A stretch of DNA of 8,786 bases from Fibrobacteria bacterium GUT77 (GCA_001462255.1 LIUJ01000044.1:1-8786); one strand, 5' to 3'. Shown: positions 1-6,911, numbered from the stretch's first letter. Program-made: numbers and translations. The notes: generated by a model not told the origin, from the sequence alone.

Positions 1-21
1 TATTTATACATGTTATAAAGG

Positions 22-45
22 ATAAAAGAATAAAAGAATAAAAGA
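22..45. repeat. Three exact 8-bp tandem repeats, A/G-rich
   Basis: The unit ATAAAAGA occurs at 22-29, 30-37 and 38-45, followed by a degenerate AAAGAAAGAGA tail to about 55. Just upstream, TTTATA (3-8) and TATAAA (14-19) form a 6-bp inverted repeat around a 5-nt spacer. The strand is almost pure purine here. It could be an easily melted element or simple low-complexity sequence; no function can be assigned. Confidence 0.8.
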
Positions 46-320
46 AAAGAAAGAGATAATATATAAAGGGGGTGTGGGGGAAAAATTGCGCGTTCCGCTC
101 TCCCCGCCCTTTTCCGCCCGCTCCACATCGCGCCCACCACGCCCAAGCTGGCAACGCACAGCCCCTACCGGTAACGTGGGGACGCGCTACCGAAGACGCC
201 AGGGACGCCTTGGGATGTTGTGGGACGGGTCAACGTACTATTGGAGCATGCGCCGTTACCATTGCGTTTGCCCGTAATGTCCCCGCGACGCTTTGCCACA
301 AGCCCCAACCCCCCCGCTTT

Positions 321-344
321 GTAGTGGTTTTTGTAGTGGTTTTT
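321..344. repeat. Two exact 12-bp tandem repeats
   Basis: GTAGTGGTTTTT is present at 321-332 and again at 333-344, flanked by matching T and G bases, so the identity runs slightly past the unit. In one frame it would read as repeated Val-Val-Val-Phe, but that ORF has no other protein-like support. It sits at the point where the composition changes from C-rich to G-rich on the + strand. Confidence 0.85.
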
Positions 345-357
345 GCCCTACTCACCA

Positions 358-376
358 TGTTAAATCGTGTTAAATC
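358..376. repeat. Two 9-bp direct repeats at 10-bp spacing
   Basis: TGTTAAATC occurs at 358-366 and 368-376, exactly one helical turn apart. A related GTGTTA follows at 380-385. Helically phased short repeats of this kind are typical of protein-binding sites, but no bound protein can be named. Confidence 0.7.
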
Positions 377-390
377 AATGTGTTACGTAG

Positions 391-442
391 GCGTGGCAAG
401 TGCTTAAAAGGGAATTGCGCGACGCGTGGACGGTTAAAAGGG
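391..442. repeat. Composite direct repeat GCGTGG...TTAAAAGGG
   Basis: GCGTGG (391-396) followed by TTAAAAGGG (404-412) is repeated as GCGTGG (424-429) followed by TTAAAAGGG (434-442). The two TTAAAAGGG copies lie exactly 30 bp apart, three helical turns, while the gap between the half-elements differs (7 and 4 nt). Possibly a pair of protein-binding sites; the function is unknown. Confidence 0.65.
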
Positions 443-710
443 GTCTTGTTTTTTCGGCAATGGGGAGAGGGGGAAGCCCCAAAACGCGGCCTCCGAACGA
501 AAGAATGATCCGTCCCGGCGTATATAAATGGGGGTGAAATTGGGGGGTAAAAAGTGGGGAGGTCAAAAAAGGGGGCTACGGTGAACGCTATGACGTTTTA
601 CTGTGTCGGGTGTTATTCCATCGACCAGATTCTATGGCGTTAATTCTTGGTGGGTTTTCGTGGGCTACTGTGAGTTTTGGAGGTATGGGTGGATGGCCGG
701 AAGCGCGGGG

Positions 711-740
711 AACCTTTTTCGCGGGGTCAAGGAAAAGGTT
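711..740. other. Inverted repeat, 10-bp stem and 10-nt loop
   Basis: AACCTTTTTC (711-720) pairs with GGAAAAGGTT (731-740) with one G-T wobble. No T-run follows directly; the nearest is 773-779. It is therefore not a standard terminator for the + strand. It may be a structured RNA element or a protein-binding palindrome. Confidence 0.55.
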
Positions 741-885
741 TGCGGATTTAGAGGCGGAAAAACTTTTTGATGTTTTTTTGGGGTTAGGGTCTTGACAGAA
801 ATTCGGTTTTGGGAGGATTTGTGTAATAAAAAGGTGGGGAAGGAGGCTCGGACGGAGGTTGCCACGGATTCGGAGGTCACAAATC

Positions 886-946
886 AAATGACATTGAGTT
901 ACATCGAGTTACATCTAATTACACGCTTGAAAATAGTTGAAAATAT
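886..946. repeat. 10-bp-periodic repeat array before the small terminase gene
   Basis: GAGTTACATC is present exactly at 896-905 and 906-915, with degenerate copies at 886-895 (AAATGACATT) and 916-925 (TAATTACACG). The period continues as TTGAAAATAG (927-936) and TTGAAAATAT (937-946). The 10-bp period matches one turn of DNA and is not a multiple of three, so selection is probably on DNA rather than protein. The array ends about 50 bp before the small terminase start, so it is a candidate packaging-recognition (pac or cosB-like) site or a bent control element. This role is inferred. Confidence 0.6.
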
Positions 947-985
947 TTTGTGGAGAAGAAGCGGTGGGAGTTGATATTACACTAT

Positions 986-992
986 GGGAGGT
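986..992 (+). promoter_or_regulatory. Shine-Dalgarno site that sets the small terminase start
   Basis: GGGAGGT lies 4-5 nt before the ATG at 997. The longer in-frame reading from TTG at 937 has no ribosome site before it and would run through the 10-bp repeat array, so the ATG at 997 is preferred. Confidence 0.75.
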
Positions 993-996
993 ATGG

Positions 997-1503
997 ATGG
1001 GAGCGCGGAACCACAAGGTGGCGGATACGATGCGGACGATGGCGGCGTCATTGGTTGCGGTGGGAGTGCCGTACAAGGAGGCGTTTCCGTTGGCGGGTTA
1101 TTCGCCGAAGTCGGAGATTTACAAGGATCCGCGATTTAAGGATACGGTAGAGTTGGTGCGGTCGCAGTTGAGGGAGCGACCGGGGTATCGTATGGAGGAT
1201 TCGGTTAGGTTCTACCGTAAGATGTCGGAGGATAAGAGTCAACCGGCGTCGGTGAGGTTGAAGGCACGGCAAGAGATGGTAACGCTGTTGGGACAGGACG
1301 CGCCGAAGAAGATGGAGATTAACGAGCGGCAAGAGACGGCGTCGCTGATAACGGTGTTGTCGAAGATGGATCCGGAGAAGTTGCTGGCGGCGGAGGCTGA
1401 AGTTCGGCGTGTGGAGGCGTTGGGGGCGGAGGAAGTGGGAGTGGCGGAGGAGGGCGAGGGCGTGGAGATAGTTGACGAGGTAAACAAAGAGGCTACGGAG
1501 TAG
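997..1503 (+). CDS. Putative terminase small subunit
   Basis: 168-residue protein with no close relative that I can name with certainty. Residues about 7-36 are helical and resemble a helix-turn-helix ending at AGYSP, as in many small terminases. Residues about 50-100 are charged and helical, and the last 25 residues are strongly acidic. Small terminases form a ring that recognises phage DNA and passes it to the large subunit, and the acidic tail could contact that partner. The assignment rests on size, the helix-turn-helix-like start and the position directly before the large terminase. The start is ATG 997 because of the GGGAGGT site; TTG 937 would add 20 residues. The coding strand is very G-rich and C-poor, with many GCG, ACG, TTG and GTG codons. 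It could instead be another small DNA-binding phage protein. Confidence 0.65.
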   Translation: MGARNHKVADTMRTMAASLVAVGVPYKEAFPLAGYSPKSEIYKDPRFKDTVELVRSQLRERPGYRMEDSVRFYRKMSEDKSQPASVRLKARQEMVTLLGQDAPKKMEINERQETASLITVLSKMDPEKLLAAEAEVRRVEALGAEEVGVAEEGEGVEIVDEVNKEATE

Positions 1504-1521
1504 TGGCCGTAGCGTTTGGAG

Positions 1522-1557
1522 CGGTTCCCCGGTCTACCTTTCTCTTCCGGGGAGCCG
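1522..1557 (+). terminator. Strong hairpin after the small terminase gene, terminator-like
   Basis: CGGTTCCCCGG (1522-1532) pairs with CCGGGGAGCCG (1547-1557) as an 11-bp stem with one G-U wobble and a 14-nt pyrimidine-rich loop. It is followed by ACTTTTAT, a short and imperfect T-run. It lies 18 bp after the small terminase stop. It may terminate or attenuate transcription, or be an RNA-processing or stability element that lets terS and terL be expressed at different levels. The large loop and weak T-run leave termination uncertain. Confidence 0.5.
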
Positions 1558-1609
1558 ACTTTTATAAAATTAGTGTTCAAAAGTACCGGAGGTGGTGGAG
1601 AAATTGATA

Positions 1610-1654
1610 ATGATGAAGCGATTTGACTTAATTGAGCGTTCGGAAGGGGAATAA
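1610..1654 (+). CDS. Possible 14-residue leader peptide before the large terminase
   Basis: A short ORF reading MMKRFDLIERSEGE begins at ATG 1610 (or ATG 1613), after a strong ribosome site GGAGGTGGTGGAG at 1588-1600. It stops at 1652-1654, only 6 nt before the large terminase start, and its last codons overlap that gene's own ribosome site (AAGGGGA, 1644-1650). This layout fits a leader that couples or tunes large terminase translation. It could equally be chance. The peptide is too short to test for homology and has no recognisable motif. Confidence 0.3.
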   Translation: MMKRFDLIERSEGE

Positions 1655-1660
1655 AATATA

Positions 1661-3397
1661 ATGGTCGAGCAAATGGGCGAGATAGCGGCGATGGCCAAGG
1701 CGGCGGAGGTTATGCGTCAGCGGTTTCCGGCTATGCTTAGCGGGTTGAACGTGGCGCAGTATCGGGCGTTGGAGCGGATGTATACGCCGGACGGGAATGG
1801 GGAGTTGCCGGCGCTCAATATCTTTTCGTTTGCGAACGGCGTGGGGAAAACCCACATGCTTGTGTTGGATATGATAGGGTGGACGTTGGGGCCGGAGTTT
1901 CTGAACTGGCGTAAGTTTCCGCCGGCGGTCGTTAAGTTTTACGATTCGCTTGGCAAGTTGCGGGACAAAGGGCTGTTGTCTTTGCGGTTGGTGTGCAACG
2001 CGGATGATATGAAGCCGGACGGATCGATGTTGATGATCATTAAGACGATATTTCCGATGGCGCAGGTCAGCTCAAAGGATCAGAGTGGATGCCATAGGTT
2101 GATAGAGGTTCCTCACCCGCGCTTGCCTGACGTAAAAAATTCCATTATAGTAAAGACTTTCGACCAAGATGTTGTAAAGCATTCGGGGTCTAACTGTAAT
2201 CGGATATGGATAAACGAACCGTTACCGGATAATCTTGTCGGGGAAACGGTGGGGCGCATACGGTCGAAGGCCGGGGAGTTACAAGGGTCGATAATGATGT
2301 GCGCTACGCTGTTGTCGGGAGCTACGTGGGTGCAGAAGTTAGAAGATGACCGGGTAATGCGCGTAAACCATGTTCGGGGACATATCTACGAGAATTGTGT
2401 TGGTGAGAGCGTGACTGACCGGATGGCGGCGGAGGTTAGGGAGAGCATAGGGGTAACGTTGGAACGGGCGGAGGACGGGCGCGGGTACGTTACGAACGGG
2501 GTATTGTCAGAGACGCAAATAAACGCTATGTTGTCGCTTTGGCAGTCTACAAGTCCGCATGAGTTGGAGGCACGAAAGAGCGGGGCACCGATTTCTGGGG
2601 GCGGCAGGATATGGCCGGGATTCAACAAGGCATATCACATTATCGGTGAGTACAAATTGAATTCTGAATGGCCGGTGATAATGGTTGCGGATCCGCACGG
2701 ATCGAGGCCTACGATGATATTGTGGGCGCAGGTGTCGCCGCTTGGCCGGCTGTATGTTTTCAAAGAATGGCCGGACGCGGATCACTACGGGTTCTACGAT
2801 ACCATAACGTCGCGAATACATACGATACCGCAGGAGTGCGAGATTTGGGCGCGAATGGAAATGGGACTGGCACTGCGCGGGGCGAGCATCCATAGGATAG
2901 GTGACCCGAATAGGTTTAAGGATCATCAGTCTTATACCGGAGAAACGTTATACACGTTATACGCGAAACACGGGTTCGGGTTTGACTTGTCGGTGAACGA
3001 CAATTTGGCCGTTGGGCACGCGACTGTGGCGGAGTATTTGTCGTTTGACGAGGGGCGGATGCTGTCTAACCCGTGTGACTTAATGGCAATGCCGAGGCTT
3101 TTGATTTCGGAAGAATGTCCGAACATTATACGCGCCGTCGAGAATTACGCGTTTAAGATCGGAAATAAAGTCGGCGATTCGGTTACCGAGCGCGTGAATC
3201 AAAAATATAAGGACGGCGCGGATTTGGTTAGGTATTTGTGTATGTGGCACGCGGGACGGACGTTTGCCGAAATGCGCGACGGGGACAAAGCGGAGTGCTC
3301 GGATTACGTTAAGTGGCAGAGAGGGCGGACGCCGAATATATATAGGGACGCGTTTCACGATATGTACGGGTATGGGAAAGGGACAAGAATGGTATGA
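1661..3397 (+). CDS. Terminase large subunit (packaging ATPase and nuclease)
   Basis: 578 residues, normal for the family. It is the motor that cuts the DNA concatemer and pumps DNA through the portal into the procapsid. The N-terminal ATPase carries a Walker A motif ANGVGKT (residues 58-64) and a Walker B-like strand RIWINEP (181-187) in which E186 would be the catalytic glutamate; the usual preceding Asp is Asn185. A coupling-motif-like strand, SIMMCATL, lies at 210-217. The C-terminal RNase H-like nuclease fits three acidic residues: D344 in VADPH, D415 in IGDPN and D521 in DGADLVRY. The start at ATG 1661 has an AAGGGGA site at 1644-1650. The stop overlaps the portal start by 4 bp (ATGA), suggesting coupled translation. 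The motif assignments are by eye; the identification itself is secure. Confidence 0.93.
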   Translation: MVEQMGEIAAMAKAAEVMRQRFPAMLSGLNVAQYRALERMYTPDGNGELPALNIFSFANGVGKTHMLVLDMIGWTLGPEFLNWRKFPPAVVKFYDSLGKLRDKGLLSLRLVCNADDMKPDGSMLMIIKTIFPMAQVSSKDQSGCHRLIEVPHPRLPDVKNSIIVKTFDQDVVKHSGSNCNRIWINEPLPDNLVGETVGRIRSKAGELQGSIMMCATLLSGATWVQKLEDDRVMRVNHVRGHIYENCVGESVTDRMAAEVRESIGVTLERAEDGRGYVTNGVLSETQINAMLSLWQSTSPHELEARKSGAPISGGGRIWPGFNKAYHIIGEYKLNSEWPVIMVADPHGSRPTMILWAQVSPLGRLYVFKEWPDADHYGFYDTITSRIHTIPQECEIWARMEMGLALRGASIHRIGDPNRFKDHQSYTGETLYTLYAKHGFGFDLSVNDNLAVGHATVAEYLSFDEGRMLSNPCDLMAMPRLLISEECPNIIRAVENYAFKIGNKVGDSVTERVNQKYKDGADLVRYLCMWHAGRTFAEMRDGDKAECSDYVKWQRGRTPNIYRDAFHDMYGYGKGTRMV

Positions 3398-5592
3398 TGG
3401 GTTCGGGCAACGACATTTACCGCCTCCGCGAGGACGAGGTAGATATAAATGGCAAGGCGTGGGACGACGACGCCGTGCGGTTGCTTGCCGCGAAAAAGAT
3501 ATTGCAGTTTCGCAAGATGGTAAACTATTGGCGTCCGCTATTGAAACGCGGTCGGAAATACGAGAATTATTACAACGGGAAGATTTTGACGGATAAGCAA
3601 CGAGCGCAGTATAAAAAGCTCGGATATGTAGTAATGGAATCGCCTATAATGAAAGCGCCGATTAGGGCGCTTGTCGGGCAGGCGTTGAAAAGCAGGAAAA
3701 GCGGGCAGATAACGACGGAACGTAATACGGCGGCGAGTGCGCCCGGTAGCGAAGCGGAGATTGAGACGCTGAACATAGTTATGAAGGACATTGAGAACAA
3801 AACGCTTGAAGAATACAGGATTAAGGAGGCGATACAGTCGGCGTTTGTGTCGTGTTACTGGAACGTGCTTATGTTCGAGCGCGTGTCGCCGGCGTTGAAC
3901 GGGGACGGGGCACGTTACAAAATGACGCATTTGCCGTGGTCGAGTTGCGTATTCGGGCCGCAGACGATACAGGAGGCGGACGGTAGCGACATCAAAGAGT
4001 TGTTTTACTACGACTATCGGACAATCGCGGACTTGATTGCCAACTACCCCGACATGGAGAAGCAGATTGTAGAACATTTTAAGGTCGGGCAGTTCAACGA
4101 TTCAAAGATGTTGTCGTCGATTAGCCAGTGGGAAACGGGACTGTCGTCGGAAGATCGCTATACCATGTACGACGCCATAGACAGCGCCGAGACGGAAAAA
4201 AACAGCGGGCTTGTTCAAGTTGTTATGCACCTCTTTCCTATTGTGCGCAAAGATGAAGTGTGGGTGAACATTTTTGACGAAACGGGCGAAACGTTTGAGA
4301 TGCGCCCGCCGGAATGGAATGATGAACGGTGGAACAGGTGGGTACGAGACAACAGTCAGACTTACGCGGGGCCGGTGGAGCGTGAGACAGTGACGCTGTG
4401 GATGACGGTGTCTACGATGTCGGGGTTGGTGTTGTTTAACGGACCGCATTGGTTTCAAGAAAACGGGAAGTTGCCGTGTTCGTTTTGGTTGGGCGCGATT
4501 GACGGGAATGAGCCGACGGGCCCGGCGGCGGACATGGCGGACGAAGTTTTAGGTTATTGTGTTGGAGATATAGAGGCATTACACGAGAAACGTACCGGAT
4601 CGGGGCGAACGTTTTACATAAAGGAAGGCGCGATAAGAGATGTAGAGAAGTTTTCCCGTGAAGTCAGTAATTCGGTGAGCGTCGCGTTTATTGATAGAAA
4701 TTTTAATGGTCAGATTGGGGAAGCCATTCAAGAAAAGCAACGCACCCCGAATGATACATGGGATAACTTTGCGGAAAAACGCAAACAGTTGATGTACGAG
4801 AACACGCGCATTAATGAGACAATGTTGGGACGGGTGATGCCGCGTCAGTCGGCGGTCGCCAAGAATATGGAAATCGATCAAGCGCTCACGGTAAACGCGA
4901 CGTTAGTAGATAATATCAATCGGTCATGGGAAGCGCACCAAAACTTGAAGTTGAAGTTAATCGCGTATCTATATACGGAGTGGGAGTTGATAGAGGCGCG
5001 TGACGACAAGACCGGGCAAATGATGCAAGTTGAGGTGAACGCGCCGACGGAGTTTGACGCGGAGGGCAACGCGGTATCCGTAGCGAATGACTTGACATCG
5101 CATAGATATAGGTGGAATATAAGCTCGGTCGACGATTCGCCATCGGCAAAGACGCGGCATAACGAGGAGGCTTTGACGGTAATCAACGCGGCGGCCGGGC
5201 CGTTCGCCGGCGCTGACCCGACGGGCGGATTGTTCGCGGAGTTCTTGATGTCGTCGGACAATCCGACGTTGCAGAGATTCGGCAAGGCGTTGGCGGAACG
5301 GTCGCAACAGGCGCAGTCGGCGCAGGGTACTATGGAGCAAAAGAAGCTGGAGTTGGAAGTATTCAAGGCGTACACAAAGGCGAAGGCAGATTTACGGAGG
5401 GCGCTGAAACACGGCTTTATGACTACTTTAACCGGTGAGGATTTGCAAAATAACGAGAAGCTGTATCAAATGTGGATTACGGCTTTAGATGTTTTTGAAA
5501 AGAAGGCGGATGAAGAATTGACGGAGGCTCAACAATTAGCCGCACAACAATTAGCCGCGCCTGAAACGGCGCAGACGGAGGCAGTACAATGA
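3394..5592 (+). CDS. Portal protein, P22 gp1-like
   Basis: 732 residues, close to the length of P22-type portals (about 725). Portals form the dodecameric ring at one capsid vertex that serves as the DNA channel, the terminase dock and the tail attachment site. Supporting features are the mixed helical N-terminal region, a segment ENTRINETMLGR near residues 469-480 followed by a Gln/Ala-rich stretch (roughly where P22-like portals have a conserved Gly and helical core), and VDDSPSAKTRHNEEAL near 579-594, which resembles the conserved C-terminal part of this family. Residues about 630-732 are a long charged helix ending in Gln/Ala repeats, like the barrel helix of P22-type portals. It starts at ATG 3394, overlapping the terminase stop, with AAAGGGA at 3377-3383; the next codon is also ATG. 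The family call is from pattern and gene order, not from an alignment. Confidence 0.88.
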   Translation: MMGSGNDIYRLREDEVDINGKAWDDDAVRLLAAKKILQFRKMVNYWRPLLKRGRKYENYYNGKILTDKQRAQYKKLGYVVMESPIMKAPIRALVGQALKSRKSGQITTERNTAASAPGSEAEIETLNIVMKDIENKTLEEYRIKEAIQSAFVSCYWNVLMFERVSPALNGDGARYKMTHLPWSSCVFGPQTIQEADGSDIKELFYYDYRTIADLIANYPDMEKQIVEHFKVGQFNDSKMLSSISQWETGLSSEDRYTMYDAIDSAETEKNSGLVQVVMHLFPIVRKDEVWVNIFDETGETFEMRPPEWNDERWNRWVRDNSQTYAGPVERETVTLWMTVSTMSGLVLFNGPHWFQENGKLPCSFWLGAIDGNEPTGPAADMADEVLGYCVGDIEALHEKRTGSGRTFYIKEGAIRDVEKFSREVSNSVSVAFIDRNFNGQIGEAIQEKQRTPNDTWDNFAEKRKQLMYENTRINETMLGRVMPRQSAVAKNMEIDQALTVNATLVDNINRSWEAHQNLKLKLIAYLYTEWELIEARDDKTGQMMQVEVNAPTEFDAEGNAVSVANDLTSHRYRWNISSVDDSPSAKTRHNEEALTVINAAAGPFAGADPTGGLFAEFLMSSDNPTLQRFGKALAERSQQAQSAQGTMEQKKLELEVFKAYTKAKADLRRALKHGFMTTLTGEDLQNNEKLYQMWITALDVFEKKADEELTEAQQLAAQQLAAPETAQTEAVQ
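5530..5558. repeat. 15-bp tandem duplication in the portal 3' end
   Basis: CAACAATTAGCCGC occurs at 5530-5543 and 5545-5558 (period 15 bp), encoding a repeated QQLAA near portal residues 713-722. It keeps the reading frame and extends the C-terminal Gln/Ala-rich tail by five residues, so it is likely a recent slippage duplication with a neutral effect. Confidence 0.85.
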
Positions 5593-6896
5593 GCGTAGAA
5601 GAAACCGACACTGCGGTCGCGGACGGCGTAGACAGTGAACAAACTGATATGTTCGCGTCGTCTGATAACGGTAGCGGGGACACCGGCAACGCCGGAAATG
5701 ATCTTGTAAAGGTTGCGGCCGAAACGTATGGACAGCCGCAAGATTTTATGAAAGCCATGATGGAAAACGACCCTGACATCAAAGCCGAGATAGAGGCTTT
5801 GACTAAGGGCGGCAATAAAGGTAGCGAAGCCACGGACGCCGGGAAAGTCTCCGGCGAAGATTCCGCTACCGCAGAGAACGAGGGCGATCCTCCGGCTGAT
5901 GATAAAGATGCCGGCACGGAGGCGGAACCCGCCGAGTTCGCTGATGATGTGATACCGGGGTTGAAGGGAGAGGTGTTCGGGAAATTACCGGAAGAAGCGC
6001 AGGAGGCTGTGGCGAAGTTCTACCAAGAGACGGTGGAAAAGTCGAAGCAGGTTGCGCAAGCGGAGACGGCACTGAACGTTTTGACGCAAGACCCGTATAT
6101 GAAGGCGCGGGTTGAGGCGGCAAAAGCGGGGTTGCCCATGCCAAGCTTCGGTGGTTTGACGGCGCAGGACACGGCACATATTGAGGCGTTGCTTGCCGAA
6201 AAAGTCGGGCTTAGCGAAGAAGAAGCCGCGTTGGCGGTTGAGGCTGTTCGCGAAGGCATCGAAGTGACGGCGCAACGAATGGCCGAAAACTTCGCTCCGA
6301 ACATGTTCCGGCAACAGAACGCGATACGCGAGGCGGTTGAGGTCAACAAGCAGGGGGACGCGCTTATGCTCGGCCTTGCGCAGTTCGACAAGAATCTCGC
6401 CGTTAAGGAGACGGATATCGCGAAGTTTTACACTGTCGAGAATGGGAAAGCAGTTTATAACGAAAGGCACCCGGAAATAGAGAAGTATAAAAACGGAATA
6501 GGGCGATTTGTCGAGTGGGCGTTTAATCACGGAATAGACAACCGTGCGGCCGTCAAAATGGGCGCGAAGGCGTTTTACGCGGCGGCGGCGGCTGATCTCG
6601 GCAAAACGGTTGTTTTCAATTCGGCGGAGCGTGACAAGAAGATCGCGGCGGACGCCCGAAAGAGCGCGATAAACCTCTTTCGGAAACCGAGCGGCGGGAC
6701 GCTTGCTACGCATGGGACGGCTCCGGCGCGGCGCGGTAGCGGGCCGCTTGTCAATGGGATGGACGCGATACGGTTGGCTAATGATAGTGATTATTACGAC
6801 CGTATGGTTCAAAAGGATCCGCTAAACGGTGAGTGGTTGTCTAAGATTGACGAGGCGGCGATACGGGGCAGGGCGTTAATTAACAACAAAACGTAA
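5589..6896 (+). CDS. Putative capsid scaffolding protein
   Basis: 435 residues with no enzyme motif that I can see. Residues 1-120 are strongly acidic and low in complexity (Asp, Glu, Gly, Ala, Thr), probably disordered. Residues about 120-260 are helical and coiled-coil-like, rich in Ala, Glu, Lys and Gln. Residues 340-375 are Lys/Arg-rich (AERDKKIAADARKS), which could contact the capsid shell. An acidic, helical protein between portal and capsid genes is the usual place for the internal scaffold that guides shell assembly. A fused maturation protease was considered, but no clear Ser-His-Asp or similar set stands out. The start ATG overlaps the portal stop (ATGA), with GGAGG at 5577-5581. 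The role comes from position and composition. Confidence 0.6.
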   Translation: MSVEETDTAVADGVDSEQTDMFASSDNGSGDTGNAGNDLVKVAAETYGQPQDFMKAMMENDPDIKAEIEALTKGGNKGSEATDAGKVSGEDSATAENEGDPPADDKDAGTEAEPAEFADDVIPGLKGEVFGKLPEEAQEAVAKFYQETVEKSKQVAQAETALNVLTQDPYMKARVEAAKAGLPMPSFGGLTAQDTAHIEALLAEKVGLSEEEAALAVEAVREGIEVTAQRMAENFAPNMFRQQNAIREAVEVNKQGDALMLGLAQFDKNLAVKETDIAKFYTVENGKAVYNERHPEIEKYKNGIGRFVEWAFNHGIDNRAAVKMGAKAFYAAAAADLGKTVVFNSAERDKKIAADARKSAINLFRKPSGGTLATHGTAPARRGSGPLVNGMDAIRLANDSDYYDRMVQKDPLNGEWLSKIDEAAIRGRALINNKT

Positions 6897-6905
6897 AATT
6901 TAACC

Positions 6906-6911
6906 GGAGGT
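6906..6911 (+). promoter_or_regulatory. Strong ribosome site for the major capsid gene
   Basis: GGAGGT stands 4 nt before the ATG at 6916, in the 19-bp gap after the scaffold stop. Unlike the two coupled genes before it, the capsid gene has an independent near-consensus site, as expected for the most abundant protein. Confidence 0.75.

Larger units (their letters stand above)
1..996. other. Long region upstream of the packaging operon with no convincing gene
   Basis: Almost 1 kb with no ORF that combines a ribosome site, coding-like composition and a recognisable protein. It contains an A/G-rich repeat block (22-45), a C-rich stretch (about 80-315), a cluster of short direct repeats (318-442), G-runs (530-575), a hairpin (711-740) and a 10-bp-periodic array (886-946), listed separately. 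No tRNA-like fold with a GTTCGA-type T loop was seen. The position just before a terminase gene fits a packaging recognition site, origin or control region, but this is inference from location only. The left edge may also be a contig end. Confidence 0.6.

Noticed and set aside
72..407. 111-codon ORF from GTG 72 in the C-rich stretch, with a hydrophobic segment FVVVFVVVFALLTML
   Set aside because: The hydrophobic part comes from the 12-bp tandem repeat, the rest is Pro/Arg/His/Cys-rich with almost no acidic residues, and no protein family is suggested. A purine-rich GGGGG before the start is not a convincing ribosome site.
610..795. 61-codon ORF from GTG 610 (or ATG 634)
   Set aside because: No ribosome site before either start and third-codon bases unlike the phage genes. 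It would run through the 711-740 hairpin.
792..827. Perfect TTGACA as a possible -35 promoter box
   Set aside because: No -10-like hexamer at 16-18 bp; the nearest TGTAAT is 24 bp away.
792..974. 60-codon ORF from TTG 792, overlapping the previous ORF by TTGA and ending 22 bp before the small terminase
   Set aside because: Its first half has phage-like G-ending codons, so it is the best of the doubtful upstream ORFs, but the start is TTG with only a weak purine run and its second half lies across the 10-bp repeat array, which does not keep frame.
1..996. CRISPR array or tRNA in the repeat-rich upstream region
   Set aside because: Repeats are 8-12 bp without regular spacers, and no cloverleaf with a T-loop signature was seen on either strand.
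1657..1662. Perfect TATAAT
   Set aside because: It overlaps the start codon of the large terminase and has no -35 box at the right distance; the upstream TTGACT (1623-1628) is too far.
3264..3596. 110-codon ORF across the terminase-portal junction
   Set aside because: Out of frame with two well-supported genes that already overlap by ATGA; Arg/Gly-rich shadow.
5985..6812. 275-codon antisense ORF under the scaffold gene
   Set aside because: Arg-rich shadow of the opposite coding strand, caused by its codon composition; no ribosome site or family resemblance.
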